A DNA stretch of 64,000 nucleotides from Astropecten irregularis (Eukaryota > Echinodermata > Asteroidea > Paxillosida > Astropectinidae). Shown in pieces: positions 25,940 to 37,670 of this stretch. A program made the position numbers and the translations under genes. The DNA lies in contig OZ020256.1 of assembly GCA_963971285.1 (NCBI GenBank), positions 3,412,501-3,476,500 of the forward strand, in the 5' to 3' direction. The notes under the pieces are model-generated. The model searched no databases and had not been told where the DNA came from. It saw nothing but the letters and a program-made list of their open reading frames with translations. Each line of letters begins with the position of its first letter. Positions within the stretch are counted from its first letter, which is position 1.

Positions 25940-26174
25940 AGGCCAATTTCATGGCGCTGCTTAGCACAAAAATTGGCTAAGCATGACATTTGATACAAAA
26001 ACGGTTAACCACCAAATGTCCACTTGTTGTGTGATGATCGCTTGTGATTGCTCTTTGGCTGTTGTTCACTGACCATGAACACCAAATGAAATTTTTAACG
26101 GTGGTTTGTTTTATTGCGCAAGACATTTTTGTGCTGAGCACATTTTTGTGCTTAGCAGCTCCATGAAATTTCCT
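25940..26174. mobile_element. MITE with GGCCAATTTCAT ends, copy 3
   Basis: TAGGCCAATTTCATGGCGCT to GCTCCATGAAATTTCCTCG, in the opposite internal orientation to the 8-kb and 23-kb copies. Confidence 0.8.
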
Positions 26175-26740
26175 CGCCGTACTGCAAGACCTTTCTGCAC
26201 AAAATGAACCCATACAAAGGTCGACACACATTGCCATGTAAATGCACTTTTTTGGCTCGTACAAAACTATGTACAAAACAACATTTTATGGAATTGTTTA
26301 CCTATCATGCTACCCGCACCAAGCACACGGCTGATCCGATGTACTACAATATAAATCTTTGCGTCAAAACGTGTCACACATTCAGTCTGTAATTTCACCG
26401 TTACTCAATTTGTGTCAATGTGGATACACATCTATCCAAAGTAGTCAATTTTTAAAAGTCACGTACGGGTAAAGTTCAAGATATGTGCACTCTGGCGCGC
26501 GTTAGTGATCACTTAAAGGGTGTCTGCAGTGGGGGGGTTTTTCAGTAAAGTTAATTTTTTGGTCGTAATTAATATGGATAATGTATTAACAGAAAGCGAA
26601 TGCCAAAGTCTCGGATTGGTTTGAAAACCAGCATTAGGTAAGTCTTCTGATCGACGTGTTCTAGAGGGTATTCGTGTGCATGACCGCATTTCACGGAGAA
26701 ATATGTCACAGAGACACTGGTTTTACAATGTACAGTAGGA

Positions 26741-27118
26741 CTTAAAGGTATAATACATGATTGGTAAAGGTTAATACAGAACAGCACTCACACTTTGACT
26801 GATCAAACATGTAAATGGAATAATAAGCCTGTAAATGGAATAATAAGCCTGTGAAAATTTGAGCTCAATCGGACATCTGAGTCACGAGAAAATAGCGAAA
26901 ACCAAACTTTTTCTAGGAATGGTTTTGATCTTACCCCGAGATCAAAACTGTTTTCGATCGTTGTCAAGTTGACTAATTTCTGGATAAATACACCATTTCA
27001 GGCGGAAATATTTCAACGGTAGGTTTCTACCAGCACCATCTCGATACCCTGAAAGTTATACGTAAATCTGTGAACATTTCTGTTTGGGTATGTTACCAAT
27101 CCTCTACTGTATCTTTAA
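26741..27118 (-). mobile_element. TTAA MITE, subfamily X
   Basis: CTTAAAGGTATAATACATGA to CTCTACTGTATCTTTAA, TTAA on both sides. It contains a short internal duplication of AATGGAATAATAAGCCTGT. Confidence 0.85.
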
Positions 27119-27357
27119 CAAAGATGTTGGCCATTAGGTCTACTATTTCTGTAGCAAACCTTTCTGTCCAACAACGGTTGTCATTGACTGAACTCAAAAG
27201 TACACAGTCTTTTATTTCAACTTCCAATCCTATACTAATTGCAAATCGACAATGAGTGTCTGAAAACGAGACCAAATAGGCGCCGTGTCCTAAATTATGG
27301 CCGGTACTAGGCCGGTTAGCGAACCGGCGCGTCGATAATTATAAAGGGTGCCCTTAC

Positions 27358-27473
27358 CTTGTAATGTTCCAACGCATCGATAGCTCTATTGTATCCCTCC
27401 GCATTGTACATGCACAATGCCGACAAGAGCTCAAAGACCTGTTTCTTGACGGTGGCATTGTCAGTGTCCAGTG
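27358..27473 (-). CDS. INF2: INF2 coding exon 2
   Basis: Acceptor TTCACGCAG|CACTGG and donor TACAAG|GTAAGG bound a 116-nt exon. It completes codon 179 (Ala) and adds residues 180-217, ending exactly on a codon boundary. The DID helix motif [16 protein letters not shown] and the closing IDALEHYK match the vertebrate INF2 arrangement residue for residue in spacing. Intron 1 (27474-33532) is 6.1 kb. Confidence 0.95.
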
Positions 27474-30400
27474 CTGCGTGAAGGCAAAACAAAAAAGGAA
27501 CGAGGTTAAAGAAAAAAGGCATCAGAGAAATAAAAGTGCCGGCAATGATTACAGGGTTTCAATCCCAGCGTGTCAGTAACACCAAGTGATATGGCGCTAC
27601 CTGGTCTGCCTACTAATGAAACTGATCCAGAAAAGGGTTAAATGTCAATATGCGATTTATTTATTTATTTCTGCAGTGCAGTCTAACCTTTGGGGCTATG
27701 AGGTTGCAGCATGAATAAAATGTCAGTGGTTTTACTGGGTAACTAATATTCATAATGCTATACACTATACATTTAGTTAATTCCACTATTCAATGTACAT
27801 GTAGTTCATTATGCTCAAAGTTAAGTACATGTAGTGCCAAGTGAATGGGTGAAAACACTACACTTTAATACACACATTCTTTGTAATGAATACAAGTAAT
27901 AAACTGCTGCAAACTGCGCATTAGCCAAAATAATGACCTGAAATATATAAAATACTTGAAGAAGTTAGGAGGGCCTGACGTTTCGATCCTAGCAATAAAT
28001 TATCTTTTTAGCCTTCGAGAACCTCCTGCTAGGATCGAAACGTCAGTACCTCCTAATCCCAAGACTTAATAAGGATTACAAATATCATAGATGGGAAAGA
28101 AATAGATCAAATTTTCTATAAAAAGCCGATTGACAAAACAAAGTGCTTTATGAAAAGATTAAAAGGAGTATAATCGATTCATAAAATTTCGATTTTCGAA
28201 GTTGACTTCAAGCGTTTAGGCCTATAATATGCTTATGATTGTTTCTGCCATGACATTGAAAAACAACCTGCTTGATATGAATGTGTCTATTCCTACATCT
28301 TCAATGTCACTCGTCAATGTTCAGTCTAAACCTAAACCGAAAACTAGAACCTCTCTGCTGCCCTGACTCCTGAATCCTGACCCCTAAAGAAAACCCAGCT
28401 GTTTATTTCATGATACCATTGAGCATAATAGTCTGTTCCTAGCTCTGATACATGGCCATTACACAGTTAAGTGTATGTTGTTCAGGCGGCCCCCAAGATC
28501 CGATTTGAAATTCCTAGCTCTCATTCTTATACCGCCCACCGCCGACCCAACAACTGATCCTAAACCGCTTGGTCGTCTGCGACAAGACTACACAGTCACC
28601 TCGGTCATGGAAGTAGCTTTTCTTCCTCCATGCCTCAGTACAGGATCTCCTTCTTTGGATGTGTTCAAGCTTTGGTTGCAGACTATCGCCTTCGTGTTTA
28701 CTTTCACTTTCCTCACGGCTTTGGGCTGCAAGACGAGTGTGATGGATGTTAGAAGGATCAGACCCTATAGAAACCAAGGTTCTTTTCATAATACCCTGAA
28801 TGCTACACGTCTATACAAACTCAGGCAGGCAGAGACATGGATTAAAAGCATGCAGTGCCCGATCCCATAATCCACTACTAGGTGGCACCTAAACGCAATG
28901 AAACGGTGCCTTCAGGATAAGCCTACGGATTAAGATATAGGATTCTCCTCACATTGGGTTTACGGGATGTAAATTGATTTTGACAGAAAACTGCTGAACA
29001 GGGAATAAGATAGCGCGCCTTTTTGGGAAAATTATTGACATTACAACCCTTTTGGACATACAATTCTACTTCCAGTACATACCGAGCGTTGAAACTAGCA
29101 TTTAGCGACTGTGTAACGTTCTGTCACAGTTCTATCCGCCGTTTTCCAATGTGCTTCGATACAAACCTTCGTTGTATACAATGTTTCGTGAACCTTTTAC
29201 CAAATCTAGGAGCTTAAGCCGAATGTAAAACTCTTTGCCATCATGGGAACAACCACTGGGCCTAAGGGATCACCTTGTATGTGAGAAAGCAAATGTTTAG
29301 TTTTGTAAGGCCATGCTTTGAGTAAACGATACAAGTGTTTGCATTCAACTATAGCATGACGAGTGAAGTGTGTGTACACGGAATAAGCATGGACCCCCAT
29401 GGTCAAACCATGGTGTTAAGGAACTTACAAGGAACATTGAGAGTAGGTATAGACTCTCTAAAATATATTGGTTGAGGCAAAAGTGGAATACTTGAAAACG
29501 AAATAGAGATTTGAATGCCGTTATGATAGTTGTTAACGTGGTACGGAATCCTCTCATATCTAAACCTCATTTTACATGGATATAACATAATCTATGCATT
29601 AAAGTGACGGAAGCACATTATGGTCATTGGTATTACACGTGATATTTTGTTAGCCGCGTAGCTCGACACCACGGTGGGTTCTAGGCGGATCCAGGAACGC
29701 ATGCACTGGTACAGTACTGCCATTCTCAAATGTTGCAGTGAATGTCATGCATACATAAATTACATCATGAATCGTAAAATGAAATAGATTTTCAATTTGG
29801 AAAGGTTCTCAACGTCTTTTATCAATATAGGGTGTATCGGTAAATGTAATCAAATATAGATTATATAGAGTTGGGAGGGCCTGACGCCTTTCGATCCTAG
29901 CAGGATCTTTATCGAAGGCTATAAATATAGATTCGGTATATGTGAGTGGTTTCATGGCTTGTGACTGCCAAACGAACAAAGATAATTGACTAATATTAGG
30001 ACACCGCCAACATAGGGCTGGAAGACTCAGTTGGTAAGAGCGCCGGTACGGTATTTCCCGAGGTCGCTGGTTTGAATCCAGCACCAGTTAAGTTTTCTAT
30101 GCTCACTTTTCAATAACCCAAATAAGATTCAAAGAGATTGTATTATAGTAACGATCAGAGATGGAAAACGCATGTTTAAATACATTTTCTTTCTTTGGGA
30201 ATAATCTTAATACAGGAACTGTTATGGCTGTTTATGAACACACTGTGACAATCCATCCCCGACGTGTAGGTGATAAATGACGACTGCTGTTTTGAAAACT
30301 TCCCTATAACCAAAGAGTGGACAAAGAACGCGCCAAGACTGGCTCTAACTACGCACACAAAGGAATTCAACGTTTGTTTGCTCACAAGATGGTGTGCGAA

Positions 30401-33400
30401 AACAAGCCGTATGAAAATTCTCCAGGCAATTGGTAGATATACGTCCCACCATTGAAGACCGAGATGCCTCTTGGTGATGGAGTATTTTTCGTTACCGTGT
30501 GCTGTTTGCTCTGGCCCCCGTATAAAATGAGCTAGAGGCGGTATATAAGGGTGCGGTTGTTCCGGTACTTTGGTGCAAATTTGTTGACAAGGGCTAGGTG
30601 GTACTTGACGACCAACAGCCCGAGGACGGACGGCTTGAAACTCTTCGACTCCTAATTAAAAAATTACCTTCGGAAGTGACTTGTTGCACTTTCAAGGAAT
30701 GTAGCTAAATATGAAAGTGACCACCAAGTTTGTACTTTCTCGCAGGTGTGCCAAGTTGCACGTATAATTTGTACGCCCTGCAGGCTGCTATAGGAGAATT
30801 GGGGGTCGCCAATTTGTTGTTATATTTTTTATGAATGGGGGTCTAGTGTCACATGTGGTTTCCTGTTCAGAACCTATTCTGTGATCTGCTCTTTCAGCCC
30901 ACGTATAGGTAATAGGCGCGCTCAGAGTTGTTCGTGATGACGGTCTAAGCATAGAGCTACACAATTTGTAGCTGTATGGTTGAACCTTATGGCCATAAAA
31001 TCCAATAAATAGACTGTATGGCAAGTTATCAAAAGCAGCTTTTGACGGATCTCACGCTGCCAATAAAAGCCTTTACTGGTTGACCTGTAAAAAGGAAAAA
31101 AACTTCAAAGAATACCAGGGAGGTACACTATGGCCCTCTATTCACCTCCCTTTTGCTGAGGCACTAAGGACCAATAATGGAAGCTGCCGTGAAATTATAC
31201 TGACTGATGTCCCCAACGTAGGGTGATGGAACTGCAAAGCAGAACCACGGGGTCACTTCATTATCACTGACATACATTTTGAAAGTTTGGTCTGAATTTA
31301 GCCACACTGAGCAGTCAACAAATTGAAAAATAACGGCAGTTGGAGGAGTACGAGCCACCAAGGTTCTAAATGTCCAAGTCCCACGATCATCTAGGATCGC
31401 CATCTGCTAGTTTCCGAGGCAAAACCATTGCCATCAATTGACCGATATCAAGCGCAGGTGTGCATGGATTTGGCATAACTACCCATTCTGCCAAGGTCAT
31501 AATTCTGTTTGAAAAGAAATAATAACTACTATAAAAAAAAACTTGTATTTTAATATCACAGCACCTGGCACAGTCTATTATTTATGGTTTTCCGTGAAAT
31601 GACGTTTTTTGGAGTGGAAATTTGAAACCTCAACATTTTAGTTTTATTTAGTTCTAAGTTCTATGGGGAACAATATATTGTAGCCATATCGTATACCCCT
31701 TGTCATAATACACAAAGTTACGGATTTGTATTTGCATTATATTTCATATCTTCCATCCAATTACCATGTGACATTGATAATCTCTAAGGATGATGTTAGC
31801 TCTGAACTAGTGATGGAAACTTTTATCAAGTTTCGGGTGGCGTTGCTAGGGGCAAGGGTGATGATAATTTCAAAGTAACAACGATATCAGCTGCTTACTT
31901 ATAAATAATTCAAATAGACATTTGAGGTTGTGTATTTTGCAAGCCTATGGGTGTGTAAGGGTCGATTTCACCAAACTCATATTAACTAATTACTATCAAT
32001 CGTAGGAGTAATGATGCATTGCTGCCCCACGGAGAAGTCGTAGGATTCGATGGGTTATCCTTCGTAACTCAAGTTACGATCGTTCGCATAGGCTTCGTGA
32101 AATCGATCTCTGGGCCTAGACCTCGTCACTACTGGGGAGTCAGATTGGCGTAGCGGTTCTTTCCTCGCCTTTCACCTCTGTGGACCGGGTTTAAGTCCGG
32201 CTCGGTTCACAAGTGGATTGGATTTTCAGTCCCTGCCTGATTCCGTGGGTTTTACCCAGAACTTACTCTGGGGTTTTCCTCCCACCTCTAAAACTGTATC
32301 TTCTTCTCATCATCTTTCCATAACAGGTTTCATCCGGCTTGCGAGCTAAAGTGCCTTGGGCACTTTTGAGGAATCCTTGGTGTCATTACCAGAAGTAAAT
32401 AATGAAAAACTACTCAAACTTGAATTTGGAAACAATGCCTTCAGTATCATGTATTTGCTCATTCTCACTGCACAAGGACCTTTCATCACCTTACGAATTT
32501 TAAAAAGTTGTGATCGGCATAGATCCAGTAACTGTAGCTCTATAATAATTACTCCTTGTTTACAATTTTGTCAACATAGATCTATGTTCGGTAAAGAAGA
32601 TGTGCAAGTGAGTCGCCACTTGATGTCCGATCCGTCTAGTCTCCCCACAGCGTCTAACTCTTACGATGGTCTCGATGCACTACAGGGGGCAATTTTTAGG
32701 AGCCTCTTTCCCCCAATTACTGGCGTTTGTCCTCGTCCCATTGTGTGCTGATTTGATCCCGAGGGAGTACTGACTGGATGCAGCAATATCTCTGGGCTAG
32801 TGGATAGAGTGCCACACAATGTGAGGATTCCTAAGCGGTTCCGAATGGAGGAACAGTTGAGTTAGCATCTTTCTGGTCCAATTCTGAGCAACTTTCAAGA
32901 TGTCCTTTAGCAACTTGTTTTCATTATCGAAAGTATATTCCATGCATCTCATCTCATCTCTCAGCTTACAGTGTTGAGTTTTAACTGCAACAATGTCAGA
33001 TATTCAATACGAATAACATTATAAAATGAATCTGTAATTCTGTATCGTTCACTGATTCAAAATACATTTTTGTCTGTCCCAAAGTTGTCAACAAGAAAAC
33101 TTGTATTTTCATTTCTCGTTTATTAAAGCATGGAGGAAGGAAGTTCCATGATTAAAGCTACTCGTGTACTAATTCATGTGAATATAATTTAAAGGAGTAA
33201 TTGTGTTTGATTTTTGTTTTGATAACTGGTACATACGTAAGACTGGTCATGGTATTGATATACTGAAATTTGAAACTCACTCCCTGAAATTATGACCCGT
33301 TAAGTCTTTAAGGTTATCCGGTACGAGGCTAGCAGGGTTCACCCTGTATAATATTATCGGTGTGCTACTAAATCTGCTTGTCAATCATCGCTCAATAATG

Positions 33401-34067
33401 GTACATGGTATGTGGGTGCATGGGGGTGCCCACGTACGTAAGGTGTTAGGACGTTACCTACGTACAGTACGTGTGTGTGTAGTGTGTACACAAGGGGATC
33501 CCTGGCCGTATACAAGTGGAATGCGTACTTACCTGTTGCAAGCTTCCGGATGAATTCTGGATCGTCTATGATGTAGTCCAAGCCTGCTTGGCTGTTCATC
33601 ACGGCTTTGAAGCAGGCCACAGCCTCCACCTGGGCATAAGCTTGAGCAACACTCGACGTGACCGGCTGGCTCAGTCTCCTCAGTTCCACAAACAGTATTT
33701 CCAGTCCCCGGTTACGTTCCAGAAAGTCCAACATCCATTGCGAGTCGCACTGCGTGAGTTTTCTTTTGAGCCAGGTAAAACTTTGCACAGCCGGTGCATT
33801 GTGCAAGAGGCGCACGTAGTGTTCCGGTCCGTCGCCCTCATCCACCGGGGGCACCACTCCTATTGTTTGCTCAGCAGCATCGGCGCGCGGTTTGTTGGCG
33901 TCGTTGTAGGTCTTGCGCCGGGCCTTCTGTAGCAGACGGGTCCAGCGCTTGTGCACGCTGCCGCTACGCCGTCGCTGGTCTAGTTCACGGCCCTCTGGGG
34001 GCTCCACCGGCCAGTCAGTCCACTTCTTGCGAGAGAGATCGGGCGAAGTCGGTGTGGATTCACACAT
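27358..34067 (-). CDS. INF2: INF2-type inverted formin, 5' part (2 coding exons)
   Basis: INF2 formins nucleate and sever actin filaments; their N-terminal DID (FH3/armadillo-like) region binds the C-terminal DAD and holds the protein inactive. Two minus-strand exons, 33533-34067 (535 nt) and 27358-27473 (116 nt), join in phase 1 to give 217 residues. The DID spans roughly residue 80 to 217 and includes [14 protein letters not shown] (153-166) and [16 protein letters not shown] in exon 2. The vertebrate INF2 pattern is VMNS.QG..YI followed by [13 protein letters not shown], closer than diaphanous or DAAM. The start ATG has A at -3 and an in-frame TGA 15 codons upstream (34110-34112). The FH1, FH2 and DAD parts are not in the window. 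An N-terminal extension of about 40 residues, rich in Arg and Lys, precedes the region I can align. The identification rests on remembered family sequence; symbol assignment is firm, orthology is likely. Confidence 0.92.
27963..28062. mobile_element. Fold-back element GGAGGGCCTGACGTTTCGAT, both arms
   Basis: Left arm TTAGGAGGGCCTGACGTTTC and right arm GAAACGTCAGTACCTCCTAA surround a short spacer. It lies in INF2 intron 1. Confidence 0.8.
28063..29867. other. INF2 intron 1, no exon recognised
   Basis: 28475-28870 is open on the plus strand (131 codons) and for 91 codons on the minus strand. The minus frame is rich in charged residues ([17 protein letters not shown]) and could be an alternative INF2 exon, but acceptor and donor are not convincing. 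Confidence 0.35.
29868..29935. mobile_element. Fold-back element GGAGGGCCTGACG, one arm
   Basis: TTGGGAGGGCCTGACGCCTT and TTCGATCCTAGCAGGATC, then GAAGGCTATAAATA. The second arm is missing. Confidence 0.7.
29940..30120 (+). repeat. SINE family B, copy 1
   Basis: tRNA-like GACTCAGTTGGTAAGAGCG (A box) and GGTTTGAATCC (B box) are preceded by GGTTTCATGGCTT...ACACCGCC. The 47.3-kb copy shares both the tRNA part and the 5' leader, so the repeat unit is longer than the tRNA head. Confidence 0.75.
30121..31958. other. INF2 intron 1, nothing recognised
   Basis: Short frames only. 30520-30640 is more GC-rich but has no consistent frame. Confidence 0.55.
31959..32113. mobile_element. MITE with GGTCGATTTCAC ends, copy 3
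   Basis: GGGTCGATTTCACCAAACTC to GCTTCGTGAAATCGATCTC; inverted ends of about 14 bp, reversed relative to copies 1 and 2. Confidence 0.8.
32134..32393 (+). repeat. SINE family A, copy 2
   Basis: This is the plus-strand copy of the element at 1450-1712: same A box (TTGGCGTAGCGG), B box GGGTTTAAGTCC, same body and same end (TTTGAGGAATCCTTGG). It sits 20 bp after a GGTCGATTTCAC MITE. Confidence 0.82.
32394..33532. other. INF2 intron 1, nothing recognised
   Basis: The 131-codon frame starting at 32356 begins within the SINE tail and is not recognisable. The sequence near 33420-33500 is GT-rich. Confidence 0.5.
33533..34067 (-). CDS. INF2: INF2 coding exon 1
   Basis: Begins with the ATG at 34067 and ends at a strong donor, ACAG|GTAAGTACG. 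It encodes residues 1-178 plus the first base of codon 179. Residues 33-52 are basic ([20 protein letters not shown]), followed by the start of the DID with WLKRKL (99-104) and WMLDFLERN (111-119). Bases just before the ATG (TTTTGTCAG) could also be a splice acceptor, so a 5' untranslated exon farther upstream is possible. GC content is visibly higher than in the flanking introns. Confidence 0.93.
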
Positions 34068-34789
34068 TCTGACAAAATGATGACTTCTAAATCGTTTCCA
34101 TATGCTATATCACCCAGACTGCATCCAATAGGCCTAATAACTCCTTGAGAATGTGGAATGATATCCTAGCGCAAAATGTCTTCACTAGACTCCAGATGCT
34201 GAAGCAATAATAAACTTGGTATTTCTTCTCAGGTCACTGGGCTATATATCCTGAATGAAAACAAGGGATCAAGAAATATAATATATGAGTTTCACATGAG
34301 TTTGAAATTAATTACGAAACACGATATGAATAGTTTGAATGTTCTTCATGCATGGGCCGTCAAAAACCCTGTACACTGTATATAGAAAGCATTGCTCCTA
34401 AAGAATCATACACGTACCTACACCATACAGCTAGGAACTAGGCTATATCAAGTTATACAGCATCAAGCATGCAATGGGTGCCCTATATAGCCTGCCGCTC
34501 TTTGCTATGCCTATTATAGGTGTACATGAGTGTATTTGAAGATCCTTCCCATCTCAAGAGGGGACCCTTGAAAATCAAGTAGTTTGCCTGCCCACTTACG
34601 CCAAAACTAGCGCGTTTTGAAACGTGTAGGTTTGAATGGGATGTTAGCAAGCATTCTGCTGTATCTAAGTGTTTGGTCCATGTCTGCTTGTGGACCTGAG
34701 TGTCCATGTTGTATCTGTTTTATTAGGTCTATCAGTGAAGTAGGAAGCCAAACACGCAACGTGTAATAAAATGAGAACATTACTCGTTT

Positions 34790-34900
34790 GAGAAAGATCC
34801 TGCTAGGATCAAAACGCGTCAGGCCCTCCTAACTCCAAGCATTTGATATTCATTTCAGGTCATTTTGGCTGATGAGCAGTTTGCAGCAGTTAATTACATG
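34790..34900. mobile_element. Fold-back element GGAGGGCCTGACG, inverted partial copy
   Basis: GATCCTGCTAGGATCAAAAC, GCGTCAGGCCCTCCTAACTC, then TTTCAGGTCATTTTGGCT and GCAGTTTGCAGCAGTT. These match, in reverse, sequence flanking the 27.96-kb copy, so the real repeat unit is longer than the palindrome. Confidence 0.72.
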
Positions 34901-35697
34901 TATGAACATATTACATCTACTTATACACCCTATATGATATACCACACACTGCAACACAATCAATAAACATTGTCGATTACAATACACTATTCACTTTCAC
35001 CATTTTTGTCCACCAGATTCACTTCATATTTTCCATGGAATATTTCTTTTAATGGATACCGCCAGCAACGCCTCTTGGAAGAGACCAATAATCGATCGAG
35101 CGGACGTGATTCGCCATGACCCTACAGTGACTGTTGGTATACAGCCGATGTAGGCCCAATACAGCGAATAAATCTTTGGTAAAGAATCACTGAGCGTGGA
35201 CTTGTCTTACAACCTTCGATCAAAAGGATATGTCAATGTAACCACACCAAATTTCGCTCTCTCTTTTTTTTAAACCGATTTCCATACATTTCTATCAAAA
35301 CCAAATGGCCGCAAGCTAGATAATACCTTGTGTTTAACAGACTGTGCTACTGAGTTCAAAGCATAGGAGACCACCCACAGTTGTCATAATACAAAACGCA
35401 ACTTTCACCGTACAATGAAAATCATTGTGAAATATTGTTGGATGCTTACTGTATGTGACCTCCACTGAACACAATGCTTCTCTATATCGATAATTCTTTG
35501 AGCACCTTTTATTCCCAAAATTCCTGATTCATCAAGGTAAAAAAAATACCTAACCAGAATGCACAAAATTGGTACAAAACTCAATAAAAATCACCATTTT
35601 AATTTGGATTATGGTACCTATGTCACCACGGTTACATAATGGATTTATATAAAACTGGAAATGACGTAATTAATGGAAAATGGCTCTATTTCCGGGT
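34901..35697. other. Upstream of INF2, nothing recognised
   Basis: AT-rich single-copy-looking sequence. Confidence 0.55.
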
Positions 35698-36026
35698 TTA
35701 AAGGTACAGTACAGGATTGGTAACATACCCAAACAGAAATGCTCACATATTTCCCTACATGTATAACTGTCAGGGTATGAATTGAAGATGGTGCTAGTAG
35801 AAACATACCGTTACAATATTTCCGACTGAAAGGGTATATTTATCAATAAATTAGCAAAACAACGACCGAAAACAGTTTTGATCTCGCTATTTTTTCGTGA
35901 CTCAGATGTCCGATTGAGCTCAAATTTTCACAGGTTTATTATTTCATGTACATGTTTGATCAGACAAAGTGTAAGTGCTGTTCTGTGACCTTTACCAATC
36001 ATGTACATCATGTATTATACCTTTAA
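35698..36026 (+). mobile_element. TTAA MITE, subfamily X
   Basis: TTTAAAGGTACAGTACAGG to TATTATACCTTTAATA. TTAA duplicated at both ends; the central GGGGTAAGATC arm is partly deleted. Confidence 0.85.
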
Positions 36027-36670
36027 TATCACTGAGTTTGCTTTGCAACATTCGTAAGTACAGTCGAGGTATATACATGTACATACATTGCAATTTCTAT
36101 GTGCGGATTATAACGGTACATCTTCAGTCTTCTCAAACGGTATTTATACCATGGATTCCCCTATGGTATTACTGGCTTTAAAGTCATTAGTGCCATCATA
36201 ATTCTATTTGTGGTGACTCGAACTAGGTATAACCTTGCCTCTCCTGCAGCTCGATACATGCAATTATAACGAGACCAATGACCCGGTCGCATAAATGTAC
36301 ATTATTCACATTAATGTCCACATATACAAAAGAATCCATACACGATTAGGATTCAAGCATTGTATAAACCTGGGTCCATTGGTTGATGTGCACTTAAGTA
36401 GGCCTAAAGGCCGACCAATCAATATGGCTATAAAACGCTGATGTTTACACGTCCTTTTTTCAAGGAGAAAAGAAATCGATGATTTGAGGAATGTGAAGAG
36501 TACGTATATACTGCACCAATAGGTAGTGGGAATGCTGAGGTATAAGGCCAGCATTGCATTATTGTACAACAGGTGTTTTCAATAAAGAATGAGCATGAAA
36601 CCGTAAAATTATTAAGGTTATATCAAAAACCACAGATGTATGAAATTGGTGACAAATCTAAATTAACTCA

Positions 36671-36800
36671 GCACCTGGTTGGTGACGGGTATAGGGGTGA
36701 CCATGAAACTTGGTGAAAGGGGTGGGATGGTGAGTGGCGAGTGTAATGGGTTACACATAGTGTAGGGTGGTGAATGGTGGTGAGTTGGTAGCTGTGGTGA
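36671..36800. repeat. GGTG-rich low-complexity stretch
   Basis: GGTGGGATGGTGAGTGG, GGTGGTGAATGGTGGTGAG and similar runs on the plus strand. Purine/GT-biased, no protein match. Confidence 0.7.
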
Positions 36801-36810
36801 TTTTAAGAAA

Positions 36811-36962
36811 GATTTGAGGCTTTGCATAGTATAGTATGTGGATCGGTTTGCGGAAACACCATGTAATAATCGTTCGTACTTTCGCACTTCTATATCGTTC
36901 GCACTTCTCGCAGTTAAGGTCTCAACGTTTCAACTAGTCTGCTCTAGTCCTCATCAGGAGGT
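36811..36962. mobile_element. Fold-back family CGGAAACACCATGTAA, one arm, copy 1
   Basis: GATTTGAGGCTTTGCATAGT, GGTTTGCGGAAACACCATGT, TCGCACTTCTCGCAG, AAGGTCTCAACGTTTC, CTCTAGTCCTCATCAGGAG. Confidence 0.78.
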
Positions 36963-37437
36963 GATTTTGTTAGGTAAGGAGGACGTGGCTTGTAAGTTCA
37001 TATCTGAGTATCATATCTGAGTATCTTAGGGCCTATAGATTTTGGACAAGTTAGTTTCTTCATTTTTAGTCTGCTTGTCCGTTCATCTCTCTGAGTCTCT
37101 GACATGATGTTTTGAAAAACAGATTTGCTTCATCAATAAATAAAGTATCCATGTGTACGAATCACGTCAGTCTCTGTGCATGGAATTTCAGCAATTTGAA
37201 TATTGATTCACCAATCGACCCATGTACACTATAATGCTATAGTCCTTCATTAGTAAACGGTGAACAGAACTTATAGGTTAGGTAGGCCCAGTCATGAACA
37301 TTTTATCGTATAATTGTGTCAAACAAACAAGACATACTGGTTGGGTGCGGGGATGAGTCCATTTGCATACTAACTTCTGATGAACTTTGACCCCGATATT
37401 TATGGCTCGGGGCATGACCACATGATGACTATGGGCT

Positions 37438-37670
37438 TTTACGAAATGAGGCTTGAGGCTAGGCTTGGGATTTAATTTGCTTTACCGCCATTTTGTTTCC
37501 TATATGAAATGAAGGGCTTGAGATACATGGCGATGCTGGAGCCTTTCTTCGGCTTCGCCATGTGGCCATATCCCTTCGTCAAGTTCGTTTAGTGGGACTC
37601 AACAAAAGTTGCGGTAACGTAATAAGTCCCAAGACTGAGCCCCAGCCTGGTTTCGTAAAGGTCACCGTAC
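37438..37670. mobile_element. MITE with GGCTTGAGGCT ends, copy 2
   Basis: TTTACGAAATGAGGCTTGAG to CAGCCTGGTTTCGTAAA, with the interior inverted relative to copy 1 (TGAGATACATGGCGATGCTG). Confidence 0.75.

Noticed and set aside
28475..28870. 131-codon plus-strand open frame in INF2 intron 1
   Set aside because: Both strands are open here, no known domain; kept only as a note that an alternative INF2 exon on the minus strand cannot be excluded.
32356..32751. 131-codon plus-strand open frame
   Set aside because: Starts within the tail of SINE A and shows no recognisable protein.
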